Source: Hexactinellida sp. DTS-2022 (lineage: Eukaryota > Porifera > Hexactinellida). Taken from it: a stretch of 64,000 nt of DNA. This document shows positions 22,223 to 30,801 of the stretch, one piece after another. The notes under the pieces were generated by a model that saw nothing but the letters and a program-made list of their open reading frames with translations, was not told the DNA's origin and did not search any database. Made by a program: the position numbers and the translations under genes. The DNA lies in the NCBI GenBank assembly GCA_028753945.1, contig JAPNXP010000002.1:3410001-3474000 (forward strand), read 5' to 3'. Each line of letters starts with the position of its first letter. Position 1 is the stretch's first letter.

Positions 22223-23316
22223 ATGGTTTGAACCTATTCAAGTGAACGCTTTGACTTTTTCTATCAAACGAAGTAATTTGAGATTCACGATTTTATGATC
22301 AATCGTTGGTAATGATGCCCTTTTCCATAACTCTATAAGTATTTTAGTGATACGATCAACAATATCAGATTCATTCTCATTAGTTAATTTGCAGTCTGTA
22401 ATTTGTTGTCTCTTCATCATGTAGTATTTACTACATCATTCTCTGTTGTAAGTTGATTCAATGGTATTCACATGGTTGTCCAAATAGGAAATGTTACTTT
22501 GATTTTCTTGTCGAAGGATGTTCTGCCATTCAAATTATTATGCTAATAATAATAAAAAGAATGTGCTTTTATACTATTGTGTATTATAAATTATGACCAC
22601 GTAGTATCTAAAAACAACAACTACAATTATAATTGTAATTGTTGATATTAAATACCACAGATTGAGTTTGGAATTTCATAATTATTAACACATTCCAAAT
22701 TCCATAAGTAAATATAGGCCAAGAAGTCATTACTTGACACAGTAGTTTCATATATAATCATTGAAATCTGAATTAAATATGGTACTACACTCGGTAAATA
22801 ATTTATCAATTTAGTCAATTATAATGCAAACACAATGCAACAGTGTAATGACATAGAGAGGGAGGAGGAGGGTAGAAAAGAAATAGGCTATGTTAAAAAC
22901 TTATAAAATTGTACTCATAACTCTAGAATCGGATAACATAGAACTTAGCTCTTTGTATGAATCGCAAGCAGATAGCACACTTTCTATATGCAAATAATAC
23001 AGTCGATGACTTAAATCGTAATGGAATTGTTGATATAGCTATTTGTATCAAATCTCGTCGAGACAGTGTGTACACAAATCTTTGGCGCCCTTTCTCAGAA
23101 CAAGTAGGCAAATTATTAGCGTAAATTATAGTTATTTACATATAAACCAAACTTTTTATCGATGTAGCTAAACCATTTAGCCATGTGATTTAATATCGAT
23201 ACACCCTAGTAGACAACTGACATAACATTTCATAACGTGAGAAAGATTCACAGATCAAGCAATCAATCATATTTAACAAGCTGTATAGCGAGTAGATTTT
23301 GGTGTAGCAAGAATTA
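22223..23316. other. unannotated AT-rich spacer
   Basis: Contains a short AATTATAATTGTAATT-type self-complementary stretch near 22625. No gene or element ends found; part could belong to the LTR fossil beside it, which I cannot confirm. Confidence 0.4.
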
Positions 23317-23323
23317 CTATTGA

Positions 23324-25138
23324 CACGGACTACTAGATACCCGGACGCGACAAAGCCAAACCACAGTGAAAAATGCGTAGGCTAAACATTGTATGACTGA
23401 AAATATGGTCAATTCTGTAAGTTTAGTCACTAAATTTGGTATCTAACACAAACTTTTGGCGCTGAATTCAAAAATTACAATTTCAAGGTTCAAAGACTCA
23501 CTCCCTGCCCTAATTTTGGCAAAAAGGCGTGGTCACACACAAATATGGTCAATTCCATATTTTTGTTCCATTACTTCTTCATAACACTAAATTCGCAGTA
23601 TCCACTTAACTAGGAACGATATTGATGAACATATGATTAATAAATTGTTCAGCTAAATAATAAATATATATAATATATAATATTACTACGTGACCTTCGG
23701 TATACAAGGCCTGAATTGCTTAGCGAAAATTTGTGTACCATGGATTACTTAAAGTGCATTGAAAAATGGAGAATTGATCTTTATTCCAATAATTAGCAAT
23801 GATAGAGCTGAAATTGGAGTTTAACTATATAGGAATATGGTATCCAGGTAAATATCCCACCCTCCAGAATTGTGATATGTCATCATCTGATGACGTTATG
23901 GTAATTTTGGTTGCGAATTATCTTGTTTTTCTAGCATACTTTTAACATAGTTAAACGCGTTACAAATGTTCAAAATTGGAACATGGTTATCCCCAGAAGT
24001 AGTTGAATAAAATATATGGAAATTATGAATGGAATGTTGACACATTCCTCGGTTGCCATGGAAAATGTACATTTTCTAAAATGTGCCATAACTCAAAAAC
24101 TATGAATGTTATGTAAACTATGCTAGTACTGATCTATGCGCAATAGGTAACTTCCTATTCATTGATAATACATTTTCTATGCCTAACTTCAATAATCTTT
24201 GAGATAGTGAGTCATTACCTAATAATGAATTAAGTATTAATTTTCTCACTATCTCAAAGATTATTGAAGTTAGGCATATAAAATGTATTATCAATGAATA
24301 GGAAGTTAACTATTGCGGTTAGACAAGTACTAGCCTAGTTTACATAACATTCATAGTTTTTGAGTTATGGCACATTTTAGAAAAATACATTTTGCATGGC
24401 AACCGAGGAATGTGTCAACATTCTAATTTATAATTTCGATATATTTTATTCAACTACTTCTGGTAATTACCATGTTCCAATTTTGTACATTTATAACGCG
24501 TTTAACTATGTTAAAAGTATGCCAGAAAAACAAGATAATTCGCAACCAAAATTACCATAACGTCATCAGATGATGACATATCACAATTCTGGAGGGTGCT
24601 ATGTATACCTGGATACCATATTCCTATATAGTTATAATACACTTTTCAGCTCTATCATTGCTAATTATTGGAATAAAGATCAATTCTCCATTTTTCAATG
24701 CACTTTAAGTAATCCATGGTACACAAATTTTCGCTTAGCAAGTCAGGCCTTGTATACCGAAGGTCACGTAGTAATATTATATATTATATATATTTATTAT
24801 TTAGCTGAACAATTTATTAATCATATGTTCATCAATATTGTTCCTAGTTAAGGTTAAGTGGATGATGCGAATTTAGTGTTATGATGAAAGAATAGAACAA
24901 AAATATGGAATTGACCATATTTGGGTGTGACCACGCCTTTTTGTCAAAATTAGGGCGGGGAGTGAGTTTTTGAACCTTGAAATTGTAATTTTTGAATTCA
25001 GCGCCAAAAGATTGTGTTAGATACCAAATTTAGTGACTAAACATACAGAATTGACCATATTTTCAGTCATACAATGTTCAGCCTAGCATTTTTGACTGTG
25101 GTTTGGCTTTGTCGCGTCCGGGTATCTAGTAGTCCGTG
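23324..25138. mobile_element. hAT-related fold-back element, arms ~890 bp, complete
   Basis: Near-perfect inverted repeat: 23324-24210 pairs with 24245-25138 around a ~34-bp loop. The ends read CACGGACTACTAGATACCCG on both sides. The flanks are CTATTGA(C) at 23317-23324 and 25139-25146, a 7- or 8-bp target duplication (the eighth base is ambiguous because the element starts with C). Duplication length and the shared sequence with the hAT region at 20440-21020 place it with hAT. It has no coding capacity; short frames at 24570-24851 are mirrored by the other arm. Transcription across it would give a long hairpin RNA. Confidence 0.9.
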
Positions 25139-25249
25139 CTATTGACTATTGGTCCGGACTTCACAGATATCTATTCCTCACGGTGTTTTAGTGGCTTTAG
25201 GGTTGGTTAATTATTTTCTTCGTTCCACTTTCCTGTAAGATTGGAACCA

Positions 25250-25489
25250 ATGGGAAACGAGAAGAAAGATGCCTGCACTCGAATTTGTACGGGTTCTGTG
25301 ACTACCGACAAAAGTAAGTTCGCAAATCCTATTTTCATCTGCAAAGACAATGAAGACAAAATGAAAGCTGCGTTTGATGAGAGATTTTACAATCCAAGAG
25401 GATTGAATCGAGATGGACGTGTTGGAAGTGTCGAGCACTGTTTATCGATTTGTGTCACGATGTTTTCGATAAAATCATCAGTGATTTAA
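25250..25489 (+). CDS. orphan open frame, ~79 aa (hypothetical exon)
   Basis: ATG at 25250 (MGNEKKDACTRIC...) opens 79 codons to a TAA at 25487-25489. Codon choice and base composition (less AT-rich, many GAY/AAR/GGN codons) look more like coding DNA than the flanks do. A consensus splice donor GTAAGT occurs at about 25313 inside the frame, so an alternative is a short first exon of roughly 21 codons. A pyrimidine-rich stretch precedes it. I recognise no family. It lies about 110 bp after a fold-back transposon. Confidence 0.3.
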   Translation: MGNEKKDACTRICTGSVTTDKSKFANPIFICKDNEDKMKAAFDERFYNPRGLNRDGRVGSVEHCLSICVTMFSIKSSVI

Positions 25490-27007
25490 GGGTGCTTCGA
25501 CTAATATCACAATTAGTTCTATGAGAGATTTCGAGTTTCTTAGCTTTTATACACTGTTTGAATCGAAACATAAATGTTTTTTATCTTACAAAGAGTATCC
25601 GAAAGTCTGTGTAACTTTCATTGTTCTATTTTCGGCATGCTTTTGAATTCCTTAGGAATAAGGCTTCCATAGCAATAACACTGTAGTGTTGAAATTGACT
25701 TAATTAATTGAGGAAACTATAGAAGCTAGAGTTTCAAAAACATCAGGGATATTTCTCAACCATAATTAGAAAAAGGTGATGCACTTCTGGATAAATCGGG
25801 TCAGTATTATGTTCCTGGAAATTAAAACGAAAGGAAATAAACAAAGGAGTCAAAGAATTTCGATATTTTGCCTTTTTGGGTCAAATACGTATATATGAAG
25901 CTAGTGAACGATTAGTACCTTAGTTGCATCATAAATTTACTTATACTAAATACAAGTATCACCAAAAGTTTAAGAGCTCTACACATATTCTTTCGTTTAA
26001 AAATATTCATTGAAGTTTAAAATTATGTGTTTTGAGATATTAGTGATTAAGCGTAGACTGCCGGAGTGATTTTCAGGAAAATAGCATACCCTGTAGTTCT
26101 TTGAATTAAATATTTAGAACCTAATAATTTGAAATCCAACAAGAGCATAATAATATATCAACATTCTAGAATTTTTGAAAAAATTTACTAAAGGATTTCG
26201 ACAAAAAGTGATGTCACATACTTTCTCTTTAAATCGATATAACGCCGTTAACATGTAAGTGATCCTTTGTTTTTAAACTTGAATAATGACGACTATCTTA
26301 TTAGTCATCAGATCTCAAAATTGAACAAATCCGATTCACTAAACGAAAGTTACATCTTTTTAAAAAAATCGGCAAATTTGTTTTTGATGAACCAAGGATT
26401 ACGAAAACTACATATATTTGAGTTCTATCTATCACAACTCTGTATTAGTCAAACGAAATATACTAAAATAGATATTATTTAGTCTAATATCTTCTTTCGG
26501 GTATTTCTACGGTGAAATTATAACATTTATAATTTAGAAAAGCAAGTGGCGGGCAAGTGGAGCATTTCACTTTTATGCTACGTCATCATAACAATTTCTG
26601 AAAATTTTGATTTTTTGAATGAAATCGATAGAGAGTACAAAACCATGTCTAAATCCCAATTTTCTTGAAATTTGAATTATTTGATCGACCTGTTTTCCTC
26701 CTGGCACAACGTGTATCAGTAGGCAGTCTACAGTTAAAGTTATATAAATTATTCTTACAGACAATAGATAAGATTCACTAGTGTTTCATCCGGTTTGGAA
26801 TCTTCCGTTAAGCTACCGTTCGCTAAATCATTTAATTTAAATATATAATTCGCAATAATTAATCGAATTCCATGAAACTCGCTGCGTATAATCTGATTCC
26901 GCTTTCTTTGCGACTTCCTTTTCGAAATAATACAGGGATAACGTGATGATTTATGTTGTAATATGTATAATATGTCTACACTAGTTGGGATACAGTAAGT
27001 ATGTATA
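25490..27007. other. unannotated AT-rich spacer
   Basis: No gene recognised. A ~65-bp segment at about 26680-26745 (CAACGTGTATCAG then AGGCAGTCTACAGTTAA) recurs inverted at about 28022-28085. Confidence 0.45.
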
Positions 27008-27009
27008 TA

Positions 27010-27665
27010 CAGTGGCTCCCCGCATATCGGGACAACTCCGTCCAAGCGCTCATCGCTCCGATACGAGGGAGTGCCCCGATTTGCGGGGTTCTAAGAGAAC
27101 TCCAATATGTATGGTTAAGGACTAGCCCCTTTGATTAGACCAAATAATTAAAAATTGTTCAAATAAGGTTGTACCTGAGCAATTAAATCATACATGTATA
27201 AACTTCCCGAATATGAAGTAAATCTCAATCCAATATGTTTGGGTGACGAAAGTCTTCACAAGTGGCACAGTGTCGTCATCTTGTCCAAAGAAAATTCTCC
27301 CCCAAATACATGGTCGTTGCCCTGTGTTATCTCAAAAAATATTAAAGATAGAGACGAAATCAATTGCAAAGTTGTTTCTTATTGTATTGAGAACAAGATA
27401 GATATTTTTAGAACACACATTTTGAAGATATAGAAATTCATAATAATTTAGCTAGAAAAATTAGCCACCAGTAATACACTAATCTATGAAAAATATACAT
27501 AAAAAATTAATTAAGTAGAATTTCATAAACGATTCCTATGGTCATTCAATCATGGACTATTATAGTTGAAATACAAGCTTAAGTTTTTTATTTCAAGGGG
27601 CATCAACACAACAAATCACACACATATAGTCAAAACCTAGAGTTAGGGCTGATATTTAAGGAGAT
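27010..27665. mobile_element. relic of the 17160-type pogo-like element, disrupted
   Basis: 27010-27110 matches the left end of the element at 17160: CAGTGGCTCCCCGCATATCG, then GATACGAGGGAGTGCCCCGA and GCGGGGTTCTAAGAGAACTCC. It is preceded by TA. A second match, ACACAACAAATCACACACAT to AGGCTGATATTTAAG-like sequence, appears only at about 27603-27665; in the 17160 copy the two pieces are adjacent. About 480 bp (27115-27600) is therefore extra here: an insertion or divergent sequence, holding a 79-codon frame at 27194-27433 that I do not recognise. No right terminal end was found. Confidence 0.65.
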
Positions 27666-28444
27666 AGAGACGTTGATTTTAGACACCCGTGACTCCCAAA
27701 TATTATTGTATTTTTGAACAGCACTAGTAATTCTAGGAAGGAAGTAGATGCTCAGAATTTCAAAAATCGAAATATTGGAATTAAAAATTCATAGTCGAAG
27801 TTTAGCCTAATAGTGAATCCATACTAGTCATTATAAATTCTAGCTATTTACTCTATTTGGCGCAAGTTCTATTATATTGCAAGTTTAACTCTACTACATT
27901 AGTTCAAGGGATTATGCGACACAGAATTTGCGATATCGATTTGATTCTTTTTTTCTATATATTTTTAAATAATCACTCGATTTTATCAGAAATTTGGCAT
28001 TATAAAATTATTAACTCTAAAACTTTGTATTAACTGTAGACTGCCTAACTGATACACGTTGTGTCAGGTGGAAAATCGGTAGATCAAATTATTTAAGGAG
28101 ATAGAGGATCAGAAATTAGAAACAATTGGTTTACAAAATCTAATTTTCGGAAAATGCTCTAACTAATAATTATTAATGATCAACACAATAACAATAAATT
28201 TTAAGTGATATTTTCTCAAAAGTCTACATATATGCCAGGTTCGTGCTTTGTTTAAAAAGATAGCACAAAATAATGTGTGTTTATATATCCATGGTTCAAG
28301 ACCCATAAGCATTTTTAAATAACCACAAATGTTAAATATGATCTTGGAATATGGTATGATTTTTTATTTTTTTTATTTTTATTATGGGTTTTCTATAATT
28401 CAATAAATTTGCGTAGGTAGGTTCTAAGTTAATTAAATCAACAA
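27666..28444. other. AT-rich spacer with part of an inverted repeat
   Basis: Contains the inverted partner (28022-28085) of 26680-26745. Nothing else recognised. Confidence 0.4.
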
Positions 28445-28446
28445 TA

Positions 28447-28526
28447 CAGTCAACTCCGCTTAATAGAGCCACCGGTTAATCGGGTCAAACTGGTCCCGAG
28501 GTGGCTCTATTAAGCGGAGTTGACTG
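28447..28526. mobile_element. 80-bp pogo/Tigger-type mini-MITE
   Basis: Perfect 27-bp terminal inverted repeats starting CAGTCAACTCCGCTTAATAG leave a loop of only ~26 bp. TA flanks both sides (28445-28446, 28527-28528). The CGCTTAATAG-type end resembles Tigger families. This is close to the minimum for a transposon: two terminal repeats and almost nothing else. Confidence 0.88.
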
Positions 28527-28748
28527 TATATTAATGTGATGGTATTTGGATAACAAGAATGGCTAGGAATGATGAAGCTTGGTGCAAATGAAAGTACGTA
28601 TATAGGGTTTCTATAGACAAATAGTCTCCACAAGATCGCATTACGGTATTAAATAATACATCAAAAGTATTATAAAAGCACAATCGTAATTAATTTAGCA
28701 CTTTTATGTTTAGAAATGGAACTAAAACGTGAAAGTGATAAATCAATG

Positions 28749-28991
28749 TTATAGATAATTAAATAGAAAAATAAAAATACAAAAACCCAATAATGGGTAA
28801 ACAAATAAAACTATAAATAGAAGGATGTTTTGGTAGAACTCGAGGTTGACAATTCGTTCCCTATAATGGTAAACCCTCTGATTGGTGAGGTCCAGTTGAT
28901 CGCGGATCGAGAAAAATTCCCTCCGGACCTCACAGCGCTCCAGTCTATTCGACTCCACCTCAGCAGAATATTGGCGGGATGCGAATGACAT
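28749..28991 (-). CDS. possible small tail-anchored protein, 80 aa (hypothetical)
   Basis: ATG at 28989-28991 opens 80 codons. Residues 1-52 are polar and helical (MSFASRQYSAEVESNRLERC, then charged and Gln-rich sequence). Residues 53-80 are a long hydrophobic run (ILLFIVLFVYPLLGFCIFIF), so the topology would be a cytosolic helix with one C-terminal membrane anchor. The coding part 28860-28985 is clearly richer in G+C than the flanks. Upstream on the same strand a TTATATAAGG box lies at 29241-29250, with a ~220-nt minisatellite as the would-be leader. No homologue is known to me. It could be a transposon-borne accessory frame or a lone exon. Confidence 0.4.
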   Translation of the reverse strand: MSFASRQYSAEVESNRLERCEVRREFFSIRDQLDLTNQRVYHYRERIVNLEFYQNILLFIVLFVYPLLGFCIFIFLFNYL

Positions 28992-28999
28992 GTTGAAAA

Positions 29000-29212
29000 G
29001 TGTTAACGTGTTGAGAGAGTGTTGTGAGTAGAAAAGTGTGAGTGTAGAAAAGTGTTGAGTGTTTGTGAGTAGAAAAGTGTTGAGTGTTGAGTGTTGTGAG
29101 TAGAAAAGTGTTGAGTGTTGAGTGTTGTGAGTAGAAAAGTGTTGAGTGTTGAGTGTTGTGAGTAGAAAAGTGTTGAGTGTTGAGTGTTGAAGGTTGAGTG
29201 TTGTGAGTAGAA
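29000..29212 (-). repeat. ~31-bp minisatellite (GTTGAGT / GTGAGTAGAAAAGT)
   Basis: The unit GTTGTGAGTAGAAAAGTGTTGAGTGTTGAGT is repeated about four times with shorter variants at the left. It begins about 10 bp upstream of the ATG of the 80-aa frame and ends about 30 bp short of its TATA-like box. The whole array would be transcribed as 5' leader if the promoter is real. Confidence 0.85.
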
Positions 29213-29240
29213 AATATTATGAAAAAGGGTGGAATATTCT

Positions 29241-29250
29241 CCTTATATAA
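29241..29250 (-). promoter_or_regulatory. TATA-like box upstream of the 80-aa frame
   Basis: TTATATAAGG on the minus strand, about 250 nt before the ATG at 28991. Chance occurrence is possible in AT-rich DNA. Confidence 0.3.
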
Positions 29251-29267
29251 CACTTTCATTCCAGATC

Positions 29268-29507
29268 GGAAAGTCACGATTTCATAGCCGAATTGAGAAG
29301 ATTATATAAACTTCCTGTCATGTGGTTATTGATTCTTGAAAATTAACCTAAAATATCTTTTGTTGAATTCGGTTGTTATATGCTCTAATCACGATTTCAT
29401 AGACGAATTGAGAAGAGAAATTTTCATAAATCACCTGTCATGTGATTTATGAAAATTTCAAGCAAAAGTAAATATTTTTAGTTGATCTCGGTTGCTATAA
29501 GCTCCAA
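29268..29507. repeat. tandem duplication of a ~118-bp segment
   Basis: TCACGATTTCATAG-CGAATTGAGAAG and CCTGTCATGTG-TTAT occur in both halves (29271-29385 and 29391-29507), ending in CGGTTGCTATAAGCTC-like sequence. The second half also carries a local palindrome around CACCTGTCATGTGATTTATG. Confidence 0.75.
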
Positions 29508-29847
29508 TAATTATTACAAAAAGGAATCGTAATGCTGATTAAACCATAAGCCCGTTGACCCGTTGAAAGCTAACTCCTGGATAGAATTTGAATTTTTATT
29601 AATTTGTTTACCTAACTTAGGTAAACAACAACAATAACAACAACAACAAATATTCATATTATAAATTTATAATTGCGAAATTCGAAAACAGCACACTCAT
29701 TTACCTATTATAACATTTGTTTACCAATTAAAACATTTGAAAGTTAGTTTATTTCTCAAATATAAATACGGTTTCTATTCCCCATCACTTTAATACAATC
29801 CGGGCACACACATAAACAAACACACAACAACGAGATTTAAAAATAGA
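29508..29847. other. AT-rich spacer with a short CAA microsatellite
   Basis: A run of CAA/TAA triplets lies near 29626-29651. Nothing else recognised. Confidence 0.45.
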
Positions 29848-29985
29848 AGCCCTTCGGAGTCGGTCGCTACGCGACGGATCACTCTCTCAAAAAGGACGCT
29901 TCGCAAAACTTTGTTCGTTCGTGGAGGACATTATGTAATACAAATAACGGCAGCCAAGCGGCCTTACCTACCGTGAGGAAAACAA
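29848..29985 (+). repeat. GC-rich repeat, copy 1 (direct)
   Basis: AGCCCTTCGG, then TCGGTCGCTACGCGACGG, CACTCTC, TTCGTTCGTG and AATAACGGC. A second copy in the same orientation lies at 33359-33478; the two bracket the MULE region. The core CGGTCGCTACGCGACC is near-palindromic and stands out against AT-rich DNA. Confidence 0.75.
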
Positions 29986-30117
29986 AATAGAAAAAACCCC
30001 TCACAGACGGGATGGGAGTGTGCTCACTCTAATTGCACTTCCCCAATGTGTAAATTAACTAGAATTTCAAAATTCAAATTACATTTCATCTTAGTGTGAA
30101 AGAATTTATTAAAGTTT

Positions 30118-30173
30118 GAATTAACGCATAAGAATGAGAAAAAAAAGGTGTAATAAAGTGAGTAGTATTGGGA
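30118..30173 (+). repeat. isolated diverged fragment of the 291-bp satellite monomer
   Basis: ATTAACGCATAAGAATGAGA at the left and AAGTGAGTAGTATTG at the right match the corresponding part of the satellite exactly (compare 40346-40410); the ~18 bp between them has diverged. It lies 3.6 kb left of the array and directly abuts the ACAATTCGTGAC tandem array. Confidence 0.8.
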
Positions 30174-30178
30174 TACAT

Positions 30179-30378
30179 ACAATTCGTGACAAGACAATTC
30201 GTGACCAGACAATTCGTGACCGACAATTCGTGACACTTACAATTCGTGACAAGACAATTCGTGACATTTACAATTCGTGACAAGACAATTCGTGACATTT
30301 ACAATTCGTGACAAGACAATTCGTGACATTTACAGTTCGTGACAAGACAATTCGTGACCAGACCAGGCAATTCGTGAC
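30179..30378. repeat. short tandem array of ACAATTCGTGAC (about 13 copies)
   Basis: The core ACAATTCGTGAC recurs every 13-15 bp, with linkers AAG, CAG and ATTT alternating into a 27-bp higher unit in the middle. Open frames through it are repeat artefacts. It could be the left terminal region of the MULE at 30.8-32.9 kb, since the nested MULE at 57.2 kb also has short AATTCG-containing iterations at its ends. No matching array lies on the right side of this MULE. Confidence 0.8.
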
Positions 30379-30391
30379 CTTTCGCAAATGG

Positions 30392-30525
30392 CAAGGTTGC
30401 CGTGGGTATGGGAACTTCCATAGGATTCCCATATGGGATGGGAAATAAAATTCAGCCTATGGTAATTCCCACAAAATTATGTGGGATTGGGATGGGAATT
30501 AAATTCCATTCCCACGGCAACCCTG
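30392..30525. mobile_element. 134-bp MITE with inverted ends
   Basis: CAAGGTTGCCGTGGGTATGG at 30392 and TTCCCACGGCAACCCTG ending at 30525 form terminal inverted repeats of about 20 bp. The interior is also partly palindromic (ATGGGATGGGAA, TTCCCAT). Flanking 8-mers do not match, so the target duplication is lost or the boundaries are off. Confidence 0.7.
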
Positions 30526-30801
30526 GGGCTCGCCAAACGGAAATATTATTTTCAGCAATTATGCCAATAAAATTGATAACTACGTAAATAGTATTCAAGT
30601 CTGTGTCGCTTCGGAGGGAAATTGTATTCACATATAGTTAACTAAATGCAGTTCTCATGGAATTCTTAAAGGAATGGAAATATTAGCAATTAAGAGAAAC
30701 TAATAGTTCCAATTTGCCTCAAACTGAAAGAATATATAGTTTATTTCACTTCTAGACAAAAAAAAATGAACAAAAAAAAATGAAATGAAAATAACAATGA
30801 A

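Noticed and set aside
24570-24851. 93-aa open frame in the right arm of the fold-back
   Set aside because: It is a translation of palindrome arm sequence. The counterpart region at 20.5 kb and the left arm do not keep the frame.
28960-29277. 105-aa Thr/Ser/His-rich frame over the minisatellite
   Set aside because: Low-complexity translation of the 31-bp repeat. The overlapping 80-aa frame has the better composition.
30024-30298. Cys/His-rich open frames across the ACAATTCGTGAC array
   Set aside because: They are translations of the tandem repeat itself in two frames, with no independent coding evidence.
30179-30378. ACAATTCGTGAC array as a CRISPR array
   Set aside because: Linkers are 3-4 bp and not unique spacers, the repeat is too short, the DNA is clearly eukaryotic and no cas gene is present. 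It is a plain short tandem repeat.
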